Shown here: positions 31,929 through 40,177 of the stretch, one piece after another
Numbering within the stretch: position 1 is the first letter of the stretch
Layout of the letters: each line of letters opens with the position of its first letter
From: Bog-756 sp963830165
GTDB lineage: Bacteria; Actinomycetota; Acidimicrobiia; Acidimicrobiales; RAAP-2
DNA length: 64,000 bases
Direction of reading: 5' to 3'
Assembly (NCBI GenBank): GCA_963830165.1
Contig: CAWHKZ010000004.1
Location: 62,001 to 126,000 of the forward strand
Position numbers and translations under genes: made by a program
The notes under the pieces: generated by a model
Database searches by the model: none
Told to the model about the DNA's origin: nothing
Seen by the model: only the letters and a program-made list of their open reading frames with translations

Positions 31929-32527
31929 CAGGTGGAGGACTCCGTGCCGGCCGTCGGGACCTGCACGGCGTCCTTCTGGATCACCTCGTCGATGAACCCG
32001 TACTCGCGGGCCTCCTCGGCGGTGAACCAGCGGTCGCGGTCCGAGTCCGCCTCGATGCGCTCGATCGGCTGGCCCGTGTGGAACGAGATCCGCTCGGCCA
32101 GCATCCGCTTCATGTAGATGATCTGCTCGGCCTGGATGGCGATGTCGGAGGCCTGGCCCTGCATGCCCCCCGACGGCTGGTGCATCAGGATCCGGCTGTG
32201 GGGCAGGGCGAAGCGCTTGCCCGGCGTGCCGGCGCATAGGAGGAACTGGCCCATGGACGCGGCCAGGCCCACGCAGATGGTGCGGACGTCGCACCGGACG
32301 TACTGCATCGTGTCGTAGATGGCGAGGCCGTCGGTGACCGACCCGCCGGGCGAGTTGATGTACACCGAGATGTCCCGCTCCTGGTCCTCGGCCTCGAGGA
32401 GGATCAGCTGCGAGCACACCAGGTTGGCCGTGTTCTGGTCGATCGCCGACCCGATGAAGACGATGCGCTCCTTCAGCAGGCGCTGGAAGATGTCGGAGCC
32501 CGGTCCGACGTCGGCGCCAGTCTTCAT
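31928..32527 (-). CDS. clpP: ATP-dependent Clp protease proteolytic subunit
   Basis: A 199-residue serine peptidase subunit, normal in length. The catalytic triad is visible: Ser91 in GLAASMGQF, His116 in MHQPSGG and Asp165 in DRDRW; INSPGGSVTDG is the oxyanion region. ClpP works as a tetradecamer with ClpX or ClpC. No ATPase gene or second clpP adjoins it, and it sits inside a glycan operon, overlapping wzm by one base and 75 bases after a glycosyltransferase gene. It may be a dedicated paralogue or just an accident of position. Confidence 0.95.
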   Translation of the reverse strand: MKTGADVGPGSDIFQRLLKERIVFIGSAIDQNTANLVCSQLILLEAEDQERDISVYINSPGGSVTDGLAIYDTMQYVRCDVRTICVGLAASMGQFLLCAGTPGKRFALPHSRILMHQPSGGMQGQASDIAIQAEQIIYMKRMLAERISFHTGQPIERIEADSDRDRWFTAEEAREYGFIDEVIQKDAVQVPTAGTESST

Positions 32528-32602
32528 CTCCGGGGTCCCGGCCGAACCGATCGTGGATAGGGACGCGGTGGGCGTCGAGAGGGGATTCCATGAGTGTTGA
32601 GC

Positions 32603-33754
32603 CTAGTTCGTCGTAGATGGTGACGGACGCAGGGTGGCGTCCGCGCCGGACCCGGTCGAGAGTCCCACAGGGGTGTCCCCGGCACGCTCCGCCACCCGCC
32701 GCAAGGCCGCCACCAGGTCGGATGCCGCCCGGTCGACCCCGAGTGCGGCGGGACGCTCCCGACCCGCCGCCACCAGCGCGGCACACCGCGCCGGGTCGGC
32801 CAGGAGTCGCGACACCTCGTGGGCCACCCGGCGGGGGCTCTTGGCGTCCAGCAGCACGCCGGCCGGGCCCACCAGGTCGGGCAGCGCGCCGGCCGCGTAG
32901 GCGACGACAGGGACACCGTGGGTCATGGCTTCGAGCACCGGCACGCCGAATCCTTCGTGTTCGGACAGCATCACCAGCACGTCGGCCGCCTCGTAGCGGG
33001 CCGACAGCTGGGCGTCGGTGAGCCCCGACACGAACTCCACCGCACCGGCCATCCCCAACTCGCCGGCGAAGCGCCGCAGCGCCTGGGCGTACGTCGGCTC
33101 CGAGGACGATCCCACGATGGTGAGCCGGGCACCGGGATCGGTGGTCGCCCGGGCCACGAACAGCGCGGCGATGGTGTCCTCGTGGCCCTTGTTGGGGGCC
33201 AGGCGGCCGACCGACAGCCAGCGGGGGCCGGCGGGCCGGGCCTCGAGCGCGGCCAGCGTTCCCGGGTCCGGAGCCGGCGGGGGCAAGCGCAGGTTGGCCA
33301 CCGGGATCACCTCGACCTCCCGGCAGCCGGCCCGGCGGAGTTCGTCGGCGTCGAACGCCGATACGCCGATGCCCAGGGCGGCCGTCGGCGCCAGGGCGGC
33401 GAGGTCCTGGGTGGCCCCCACCTGGTGGCGGGCGATCCAGTTGTTCCACGGCACGAAGTACTCCGGTGGCGTGATGCTGTGGTAGTTCACGACCACCGGT
33501 TCCGGGCGACGCAGCAGCCAGGCGACCATCTCCGAGCGGGTGGCCATCTCGTAGACGAGCACGTCGCCGGGCCGGGCCTCGGCTTCGTAGTCGAGGTAGT
33601 GCCGGGTCTCCTCCGCCGTGTCGGGGTCGGGCACCTCGACGTAGATCCGGCACTCGACCCCGTCGGCCACCAGGCGGTCCCGCAACGACCGGGTGTGCTC
33701 CCCCACCGCGTCCCGGCGGTGGAGCATGGGCACGAACAGGTGGATGCCGCTCAC
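32603..33754 (-). CDS. GT4 glycosyltransferase, type A of the glycan cluster
   Basis: A 383-residue GT-B enzyme starting IHLFVPMLHRRDAVGEHT. The type A signature is NYHSITPPEYF, the donor half has WLSVGRLAPNKGHEDT, and E-x7-E is SEHEGFGVPVLEAM. GTG 33754 overlaps the preceding methyltransferase-like gene by 4 bases, and GGAGG lies 6 bases before it. It is the third type A enzyme and the only one here not followed by a type B gene; clpP takes that place. Confidence 0.92.
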   Translation of the reverse strand: MSGIHLFVPMLHRRDAVGEHTRSLRDRLVADGVECRIYVEVPDPDTAEETRHYLDYEAEARPGDVLVYEMATRSEMVAWLLRRPEPVVVNYHSITPPEYFVPWNNWIARHQVGATQDLAALAPTAALGIGVSAFDADELRRAGCREVEVIPVANLRLPPPAPDPGTLAALEARPAGPRWLSVGRLAPNKGHEDTIAALFVARATTDPGARLTIVGSSSEPTYAQALRRFAGELGMAGAVEFVSGLTDAQLSARYEAADVLVMLSEHEGFGVPVLEAMTHGVPVVAYAAGALPDLVGPAGVLLDAKSPRRVAHEVSRLLADPARCAALVAAGRERPAALGVDRAASDLVAALRRVAERAGDTPVGLSTGSGADATLRPSPSTTN

Positions 33755-34770
33755 GGGTGGACCTCCACCACGACCGCGTGCACCGGCCCCCGGTCGGCCG
33801 ATCGGACCACCGCACCGGGGAGCCCCCGGTCGGCCAGGACGACCCGCCACGTCTCGGGGTGGAGCGGGTGCCCGGGCAGGAGGTCGGCCGCCACCGGGTC
33901 GAGCCCCGCTCCCCACGCCGCCTGGTCGGTCACCAGCAGGGCCAGGGTCCCCCCCGGGGCCAGCACCCGGACGGCGTGCTCGACCAGCTCGAGCTTGACG
34001 GCCAGGGGGGCCCGGTCGACGCAGCCCGAGAGGACCATGCCGCCCCGGCTGGCCGGCGCCAGGCGCCGCAGGTGGTCGACCACCTCGGCCAGGGTCACGG
34101 TCACCCGGTGGCCCGGTACCACCAGATCGGCCTCGGCGCCCCACACCACCCCGCCCCGGGGGTCGACGGCGTCGACCGCCACCCCGGTACCGGCCACCGC
34201 GGCGGCCAGTCGCCGGTCCCCGAGCTCCCCGACCACGACCGGCAGGCCGGCGTCGGCCGTCGCCCACCCGGTGGCCGCCCCGACCCACGCCGAGGTGTCC
34301 GGTGCGGGCAGGTCGAGCTCCCCCACCGGGATGCCCAGCGGATCGACGGCGGCCTCCAGCCGTTCCACCCGGGCCGACAGGAACCGCACGGCGTCGAGGG
34401 TCGCCGTGCGCAGCTCCGCCAGGGCCTCGTCGTCCAGGCGCGCCGACTCGTGGACGGCCTGGTCGGTGTACTCGCTCAGTTCCTGGGCCACCTGCTTCAC
34501 CACGTCGCCCAGCACCCGCTCGCTGGCCCTGGCGCTCCGGCCCCGCTCCCACAGATCGGCCGGGAGGCCGCCCCAGGGCGACAGGCGACCGTGCGCCTCG
34601 GGCGCCTCGGTCAGCCGGCGGACGGCATCGTCGAAGTTCCACCGCAGGGTCCCCTGCGGGCGCAGCCGGTCGAAGGCCTCGAGCAGGGCGCGCTCGTCGG
34701 CCGGGAGGCCGGCACGCGGATCGGCCGGCGCCTCGTGCTCCACCGGGTCGTCCCCCTGGTCAGCCGGCAC
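33751..34770 (-). CDS. Methyltransferase-like protein of the glycan cluster
   Basis: A 339-residue protein. The N-terminal ~130 residues are helical and charged, including RWNFDDAVRRLTEAPEAHG and a stretch that could form a coiled coil (DDEALAELRTATLDAVRFL). The C-terminal half resembles a class I SAM methyltransferase core (VRVLAPGGTLALLVT), but no clear glycine-rich motif I is seen. It shares DLLPGHPLHPETW with the protein at 37110, so they are paralogues. GTG 34770 overlaps the preceding gene by 11 bases. It may methylate or otherwise cap the glycan, or act as a scaffold; not certain. Confidence 0.75.
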   Translation of the reverse strand: MPADQGDDPVEHEAPADPRAGLPADERALLEAFDRLRPQGTLRWNFDDAVRRLTEAPEAHGRLSPWGGLPADLWERGRSARASERVLGDVVKQVAQELSEYTDQAVHESARLDDEALAELRTATLDAVRFLSARVERLEAAVDPLGIPVGELDLPAPDTSAWVGAATGWATADAGLPVVVGELGDRRLAAAVAGTGVAVDAVDPRGGVVWGAEADLVVPGHRVTVTLAEVVDHLRRLAPASRGGMVLSGCVDRAPLAVKLELVEHAVRVLAPGGTLALLVTDQAAWGAGLDPVAADLLPGHPLHPETWRVVLADRGLPGAVVRSADRGPVHAVVVEVHP

Positions 34771-36022
34771 GGGCCACCCCTTCGCGCACGTAGGCCGTAC
34801 CCCCGGTGGGCAGGCGGAGGCGCGCCGTGTGCAGCGGTGGCCGTCGCCCCCGGTCGACGACGCCCTCGAGGAAGGCGGTGTAGCGGTCGATGATCGACGG
34901 CCACAGGTAGTTCCGCTCGGTGTAGCGACGGCCCGACTCGCCGAGGGCGGACCGCAGCGCGGCGTCTCCGGCCAGCCGGCCGACCGTCGCCTCGAAGCTC
35001 CGGTAGGAGTCGAACCACAGGCCGCCCCCGGACCGCTGGCAGTGCTCCATCGTGGCCGCACAGGACCCGTTGACCAGTACCGGCACCCCGAGCGTCCAGG
35101 CCTCGAGGACGACCAGCGAGAACGACTCGTAGGCCGACGGCTGGACCATCGCCCGGGCGCCGGCCAGCACGTCCCACTTGTCGGCCTCGGACACCGTCCC
35201 GGTGACGACGATGTCGGGATGCTCCGGCGCCTTGGCCGACACCGGGCCGACGAGGGCCAGCGCCAGGTCCGACGGGTTCCGTTCCTTGTACTCGGCGAAG
35301 TAGTCGGCGAGCATGCCGCAGCCCTTGTGCTCGTCGACCCGCCCGAGGTAGCAGAGGTAGGGGCGGTCGCCGATCCCGAGGACGTCGCCGCCGGGGCGAC
35401 CGGTCCCGGCCGGGTCGTTCACGCCGAGACCGAGGACCACCTGGGGGCGGGCCCCGATCCGGTACACGTCCTCCATCAGCTCCCGCTCGGCACGTGTGTG
35501 GTAGACGAATCCGTCGACGTCGAGGAAGCTCCGGCGGAAAGCCGCGAAGTACAGCGCCGGCTCGTCGTGGGCGGCCGGGTGCAGCACCACGGGCACAGGT
35601 GACACGGCAATGGCGTCCACCGTGGTGGCGAAGAGGTACGGGTAGCAGGCGATCACGTCGGCGTCCGTGGCGGCCACCGCGTCGACGAGGCCGGGGCACA
35701 TCGGCCCGTTGAGGGCCACCCACTTGCGGGTGTCGGACAGGTCGGCCGCGCCGGGGGCGACCCGCAGCTGGCCGTCGAGGGCGAAGTAGTCGAGTGTGCG
35801 CCGCGACGCCGTCGGGAACCGGTTGACCGTCACGCCGTTGAGCTCGCCGGTCCCGGCGGGCTCGGTGTTCTCCCACGTGAGGTGGTCGAGGGCGCAGCTG
35901 GTGAGGACCTCCACCTCCCACCCGTCGCGTCGCACCAGGCGCTCGGCCAGCATGCGGGCCGCCGTCTCGGCCCCGCCGATGACCTCGGTGCCGTAGCGCG
36001 GGGTGACGAAGGCCAGCTTCAT
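34760..36022 (-). CDS. GT4 glycosyltransferase, type B of the glycan cluster
   Basis: A 420-residue GT-B enzyme beginning LAFVTPRYGTEVIGGAETAAR, with YLCYLGRVDEHKG and E-x7-E in SAYESFSLVVLEAW. It is the close paralogue of the enzyme at 27327 and shares HPAAHDEPAL and CAAT-M-EHCQRSGGGL with it. The ATG overlaps the stop of the type A gene before it (ATGA), and its own end overlaps the methyltransferase-like gene, so it is fully embedded in the operon. The acceptor and sugar are unknown. Confidence 0.92.
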   Translation of the reverse strand: MKLAFVTPRYGTEVIGGAETAARMLAERLVRRDGWEVEVLTSCALDHLTWENTEPAGTGELNGVTVNRFPTASRRTLDYFALDGQLRVAPGAADLSDTRKWVALNGPMCPGLVDAVAATDADVIACYPYLFATTVDAIAVSPVPVVLHPAAHDEPALYFAAFRRSFLDVDGFVYHTRAERELMEDVYRIGARPQVVLGLGVNDPAGTGRPGGDVLGIGDRPYLCYLGRVDEHKGCGMLADYFAEYKERNPSDLALALVGPVSAKAPEHPDIVVTGTVSEADKWDVLAGARAMVQPSAYESFSLVVLEAWTLGVPVLVNGSCAATMEHCQRSGGGLWFDSYRSFEATVGRLAGDAALRSALGESGRRYTERNYLWPSIIDRYTAFLEGVVDRGRRPPLHTARLRLPTGGTAYVREGVARAG

Positions 36023-37113
36023 GCCACCACCGGCCCGTGGCCGGTCACACCTGCCAGGACCTCCACGAACCGCCGGCGGGTGGTCTCGGCCGCGAAGTCG
36101 CCCAGGCGCCGCCGTCCGGCGTCCACGAGCCACGCGGTCAGCCGGTCGTCCCGGTGGACGCGGTCGACCGCCGCCGCCACCGTGGCCGGTCGGGCCTCGG
36201 ACAGCAGGATCCCGGCGTCGGCCAGGGTCTCGGCCACCGCACCGGCGTCGAACGCCACGATCGGCGTGCCCGCCCGCATGGCCTCGAGCAGCGGGATGCA
36301 GAAGCCCTCGTGTTCCGACAGGCACACGAAGACGTCGGCGTCCTCGTACCAGGCGGCGAGCTGCGCGGTCGTCAGGCCCTCGCCATGGCGGACGGCGTCG
36401 GCCAGGCCCAGCTCGTCGGCGAACGCGAAGACCGCCTCGGCGTAGGACGGCGTCACCGCCGGGCCCACGAGGTGGAGCCGGGCATCGGGGTCGTAGAGCC
36501 GTCGGTAGACCCAGAGCGCCTCGACCAACCGCTCGTGCGCCTTGTTGGGTGAGATGCGTCCGACGAAGAGCAGCACGGTGGCCCCTCCGTGCTCGGCGGC
36601 CAGTCGGGCCCGCTCGGCGCCGTCGACGGCACCGTGGTCCGACTCGAGGTCGACCAGGATGGGCACCACGGCGGTGGCCGGGCAGCCCAGCTCCTCGAGC
36701 TCGCGGGCGTTGAACGCCGAGTCGGCGATCCCGAGCACCGCCTTCGGGGCGAGGGCCGCCACCTGCTCCCGGGCCAGGGCCACCTTGGCCGCGGTGTGCT
36801 CCTCCCACCCCCGGTAGAAGGACTCGGGTGTGACGTTGTGGTAGTCGAGGACCAGGGGCTCGTCCCGCCCGAGGAGGAACTCGGCCACCGGTGACGACGT
36901 GCCCAGCTGGTAGAGCAGCACGTCACCCGGTCGGGCCCGGGAGGGGTACTCCTCGAAGTACGTGGCCTCGTGCTGGAGCTCGTCGTGGGCGGCCTCGACG
37001 TAGATGTCGGACTCCCATCCGACCGCCCGCAGGGCGTCGCGCAGGGCGCGGGTGTGGTCCCCCGTGGCGTCGCGGGGCAGCAGGGCGGGCACGAACTGGT
37101 GGACGGCGGTCAC
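36019..37113 (-). CDS. GT4 glycosyltransferase, type A of the glycan cluster
   Basis: A 364-residue GT-B enzyme starting AVHQFVPALLPRDATGDHT. The type A signature is DYHNVTPESFY, the donor half has LLFVGRISPNKAHERL, and E-x7-E is SEHEGFCIPLLEAM. GTG 37113 overlaps the preceding methyltransferase-like gene by 4 bases. Its position (methyltransferase-like, then A, then B) is matched in part by 33751-32603, which supports a duplicated cassette. Confidence 0.92.
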   Translation of the reverse strand: MTAVHQFVPALLPRDATGDHTRALRDALRAVGWESDIYVEAAHDELQHEATYFEEYPSRARPGDVLLYQLGTSSPVAEFLLGRDEPLVLDYHNVTPESFYRGWEEHTAAKVALAREQVAALAPKAVLGIADSAFNARELEELGCPATAVVPILVDLESDHGAVDGAERARLAAEHGGATVLLFVGRISPNKAHERLVEALWVYRRLYDPDARLHLVGPAVTPSYAEAVFAFADELGLADAVRHGEGLTTAQLAAWYEDADVFVCLSEHEGFCIPLLEAMRAGTPIVAFDAGAVAETLADAGILLSEARPATVAAAVDRVHRDDRLTAWLVDAGRRRLGDFAAETTRRRFVEVLAGVTGHGPVVA

Positions 37114-38231
37114 CGCTCCCGCGTGGCGACCACGAGGTACTCCGTCGGCCCGAGCAGCAGGTCGTTGATGACGTCGATGGCGGCGTTGACCGCGGCCGCG
37201 TCCGTGGCGCCGTCCGCCACGGGGGCCAGGCGCCGGTCGTCGCCCCCGGTGACCGTCGTCCGGACGGCGAACCCCCGGCTGGCCAACAGGTGGGCCCACG
37301 TCTCGGCGTGGAGCGGACGGCCGGGGGCCAGGTCCCGCACGACCGGCGGGGCCGACGCCGCCCAGGCTTCGGGGGACGCCGAGTGGAGCACCAGGGTCCC
37401 GTCGACGGCCAGGCGGGACGAGACGAGCTCCAGCAGCCGCTCCCGCTCGTTCGGTCGGAGCCACTGCACCGAGCCGGTCAGCACGATGCCGCCCAGGGCC
37501 TCGCTGGACACCACGTCGAGATGGTCGAGCATCGCCTCGGCGCGCACGTCGACACCCCGGTCGAGGGCCGGCTCGAGGGCCAGGTCCGAGGGGTCCACGC
37601 CGTAGGCGTCGACCCCGGCGGCCAGCAGGCCGTCGACGAGCGAGGCGTCGCCGCAGTCGGCGACCACCACCCGTTCGGCCACCCCGGACAGGGCCTCGGC
37701 GGCGGCCGGGGCCCACCACGCGGCACCGGCGCCGGACACCGGGACCACGGCGACGGGCAGGTCGGGTGACCGGTGCGCCTCGACGGCGGCCTCCAGGTCC
37801 TCCACGTGGTCCACGACCACGTGGAACATCCGCGACACCGACCAGGCGAACTTCACGACCTGGGCGATGATGAAGGTCATGTACCAGCCGAGGGCCTTGC
37901 GGATGGCCCGCTTGACGTAGCTGCCCACGGCCTTGTTGGAGGCGGTCGGCACGGCGATGTCGACGAAGGCGGCCCCGTCGACCAGCGAGAGCGTCTCCCG
38001 CAGGCGGGCCCGGCCCTGCAGCCCCACCGGCGAGAATTCGAGGAACAGCTCGTCGAGCTCCCGCTCGAGGCCGGCGGGCAGGTCGCCCGAGGCCCGGCGG
38101 CGTCGGACCTCGGCGTCGATCTCGGCCATCACCTCGTCGAGGTAGCGGATCCGGGCGGCCACGTCGGTGGCCTCGGAGACGCGGTCGGCGTCGGGGCCGG
38201 CGGAGGTCGGGGCGGAGGGCGGGGTCGGCAC
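37110..38231 (-). CDS. Methyltransferase-like protein, first gene of the glycan operon
   Basis: A 373-residue protein. The N-terminus has ARIRYLDEVMAEIDAEVRRR; a middle region KALGWYMTFIIAQVVKFAW is amphipathic or weakly membrane-associated. The C-terminal half is a degenerate class I methyltransferase fold (RVVVADCGDASLVDGLLAAG, then LGGIVLTGSVQWL and AVDGTLVLHS). DLAPGRPLHAETW is shared with the paralogue at 33751. GTG 38231 has no ribosome site, but TATAGT ends 6 bases upstream, so transcription and leaderless translation of the operon probably start here. Confidence 0.78.
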   Translation of the reverse strand: MPTPPSAPTSAGPDADRVSEATDVAARIRYLDEVMAEIDAEVRRRRASGDLPAGLERELDELFLEFSPVGLQGRARLRETLSLVDGAAFVDIAVPTASNKAVGSYVKRAIRKALGWYMTFIIAQVVKFAWSVSRMFHVVVDHVEDLEAAVEAHRSPDLPVAVVPVSGAGAAWWAPAAAEALSGVAERVVVADCGDASLVDGLLAAGVDAYGVDPSDLALEPALDRGVDVRAEAMLDHLDVVSSEALGGIVLTGSVQWLRPNERERLLELVSSRLAVDGTLVLHSASPEAWAASAPPVVRDLAPGRPLHAETWAHLLASRGFAVRTTVTGGDDRRLAPVADGATDAAAVNAAIDVINDLLLGPTEYLVVATRER

Positions 38232-38237
38232 AGGCTG

Positions 38238-38243
38238 ACTATA
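38238..38243 (-). promoter_or_regulatory. -10 box (TATAGT) of the glycan operon
   Basis: TATAGT on the minus strand ends 6 bases before GTG 38231. No good -35 is seen at the right distance. The tRNA-Leu gene on the other strand bounds the operon, so this is the natural place for its promoter. Confidence 0.5.
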
Positions 38244-38314
38244 GCCAGGGGCCCCGGGGCTCCCCGTGAGGCACCCCCGTGGCCGGGACCCGGCTCGGTA
38301 GGCTGGGCCGCCAC

Positions 38315-38399
38315 GCGGGCGTGGCGGAATCGGCAGACGCGCCGGGTTTAGGTCCCGGTCCCTTCGGGGGTGGAGGTTCGAATCCTCTCGCCCGCACCA
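38315..38399 (+). tRNA. tRNA-Leu(UAG)
   Basis: An 85-base class II tRNA: acceptor stem GCGGGCG/CGCCCGC, anticodon stem CCGGG/CCCGG with loop TTTAGGT (anticodon TAG), a long variable arm, T-loop TTCGAAT and an encoded CCA. Confidence 0.95.
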
Positions 38400-38459
38400 T
38401 GCACCGGCGGCCGGGCGGCCGCGGTGGCGAGGCGACGGCGCAGCGTGTTCACTGGAGTC

Positions 38460-38906
38460 ATGCCCCTGACTGGTGAGTACGAGCCGAGTTCGCAACAGTG
38501 GGTCCGGGACCAGGTGGCCCTCTACGAGTCGTCCGGAGGGAGGGAGGGCACCACCCTCCTCGACACCGGCATGCCCGTGGTGATCGTGACCAACCGGGGT
38601 GTCCACTCGGGCAAGCTGCGCAAGACCCCGCTCATGAGGGTCGAGTTCGACGGGATCTACGCCATCGTCGCCTCCCAGGGTGGCGCCCCGGCCCACCCCG
38701 CCTGGTACACCAACCTGGTGGCGGATCCCCACGTCGAGCTCCAGGACGGTCCCGACCGGTCGGACCGCATCGCCCGGGAGGTCTTCACGGACGAGCGGGA
38801 GCTCTGGTGGGAGCGGGCCGTGGCGGCCTACCCGCCCTATGCCGAGTACCAGGAGAAGACCGAACGGGTCATCCCGGTCCTGGTGCTCGAGCCGCCCGGG
38901 GGCTGA
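38460..38906 (+). CDS. Ddn-like F420-dependent nitroreductase-family protein
   Basis: A 148-residue split-barrel protein of the deazaflavin-dependent nitroreductase family. VVIVTNRGVHSGKLRKTPLMRV binds the F420 phosphate/glutamate tail in relatives, and APAHPAWYTNLVADPHVELQ is the family signature. Members reduce quinones or activate nitroimidazoles with F420H2. GGAG lies 4 bases before the ATG. Its 3' end lies within an inverted repeat shared with the convergent methyltransferase gene. Confidence 0.93.
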   Translation: MPLTGEYEPSSQQWVRDQVALYESSGGREGTTLLDTGMPVVIVTNRGVHSGKLRKTPLMRVEFDGIYAIVASQGGAPAHPAWYTNLVADPHVELQDGPDRSDRIAREVFTDERELWWERAVAAYPPYAEYQEKTERVIPVLVLEPPGG

Positions 38907-38961
38907 ACCCGCCGGTCGACGTCCGGGCGGGCGGGACGGTCCGGCCGCGGCGCGGGTTCAG
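38903..38961. terminator. Inverted repeat spanning two convergent stop codons
   Basis: CTGAACCCGC (38903-38912) and GCGGGTTCAG (38952-38961) are perfect inverted repeats 39 bases apart. Each contains the TGA stop of one of the two convergent genes. It may work as a bidirectional terminator, though the loop is long and GC-rich. Confidence 0.4.
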
Positions 38962-39935
38962 GCGGGCTTGCGGGCGAGGAAGGCCAGCAGGTAGCAGTTG
39001 GCCGCGTCGTGGTAGACGCCGTAGTTGGCCGCCAGGGCGGCCACGTCGTAGCGCCCGGCGGCGGCGGCCGGCCCGCCCCAGTTGAGGCCGCGGATCGTCT
39101 CGATCTCGAACCCGGCGGCCAGCACCTTGTCCCGCAGCTGCTCGAGCGTGTACTCGACGTCGTGGTCGGGATCGATGAACTCCTCCTGCTGCATGCGACA
39201 CAGCCGCCCGTTGGGCGTGTCGATGGCCAGGTAGCCCCCGGGTCGCAGCGCCCGGAAGGCGCCGGCCAGCACCTCGTCGCCGGCCGACTCGGGGACGTGC
39301 TCGATCGACTGGCCGCTGTAGACCAGGTCGACGGAGTCCGGCTCGGCGAAGGTCAGGTCCACCATCGACCGGTACTCGTAGCGCACCCGGCCGCGGTCGG
39401 TGTCGTCGTCCTTCCAGCGGTCGGACTTGTAGAGCTGGTGGCGGTCGTCGGGCGGCAGGTCGACGATGACCAGGTCCTCGAAGTCGTAGGGGTAGCCGAG
39501 TGCCACCAGGGCGCCCCGGCCGTCGGAGGTGTGGCCCCCGCCGACGTCGATGATCCGGCGGGCCGGTGGCAGCCCCATGATGAACTCGCACCGGCTTGCG
39601 TGCAGCGAGCCGTGCAGGCCGGACGGCCCGGGTCGGGCGACCACACGGAACTCGTCGGAGGTCCGGATCCTGTCGACCATCTCCTCGTAGGAGATCAGAT
39701 GGTCCGTGAGGGCACCGTTGTAGACGTCCCAGGCCACCGGGTCGGGATCGCGGCGCAGGAGGATGTTGTAGACCATCCGCACCGCCAACCGGGGTGGCAG
39801 CTGGGCGAAGGAGAGGTCGGCGAGTCGGGTCGCCTCCCGGCGCACCTTGTTCTCGACCCGGTCGTACTGGGGGATGAACCTCGACGGGAGGCCCGCGATC
39901 GCGCCCTTGCCGCCCGCCTGCTCCGCTCCGGTCAT
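38958..39935 (-). CDS. Class I SAM-dependent methyltransferase with DUF4214-like N-terminus
   Basis: A 325-residue protein. Residues ~45-100 (YNILLRRDPDPVAWDVYNGA, ISYEEMVDRIRTSDEFR) resemble DUF4214, a domain often joined to glycan-modifying enzymes. The methyltransferase core has RRIIDVGGGHTSDGRG (motif I), SVDLVYSGQSIEHVPE and LRPGGYLAIDTPNG. ATG 39935 has GGGAG at proper spacing; ATG 39947 would add four residues. It may methylate a sugar of the nearby glycan, but it is separated from that operon by tRNA-Leu and the Ddn-like gene. Confidence 0.88.
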   Translation of the reverse strand: MTGAEQAGGKGAIAGLPSRFIPQYDRVENKVRREATRLADLSFAQLPPRLAVRMVYNILLRRDPDPVAWDVYNGALTDHLISYEEMVDRIRTSDEFRVVARPGPSGLHGSLHASRCEFIMGLPPARRIIDVGGGHTSDGRGALVALGYPYDFEDLVIVDLPPDDRHQLYKSDRWKDDDTDRGRVRYEYRSMVDLTFAEPDSVDLVYSGQSIEHVPESAGDEVLAGAFRALRPGGYLAIDTPNGRLCRMQQEEFIDPDHDVEYTLEQLRDKVLAAGFEIETIRGLNWGGPAAAAGRYDVAALAANYGVYHDAANCYLLAFLARKPA

Positions 39936-40177
39936 GCCTGCTCCCATCCTCACTCGGACCCTGCGCCCCTGGTGGGCGAACCTACCATCGGCGCCCCGGG
40001 GTGAGCCCGGGGGGCCCGGGTGGGGTGAGGCCGAGGGGCCGGGCGGGGTGCCGCCCGCGGTCTTGCGGTGGGAGTGGGTTTCGGCCATGCTTCCCCGGTT
40101 CCGCCGCGTGCCACCGCATCCGGCCCGGCGGTGGCCCGCAGGTCAACCACAGTTACGGATCCACTCAGGAGGACATC

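Noticed and set aside
29766..32117. A 783-codon open frame on the plus strand through the wzt, wzm and clpP genes
   Set aside because: Its product is rich in His/Asp/Gly/Val as expected of the complementary reading of high-GC genes, has no domain, and the minus-strand genes are unmistakable.
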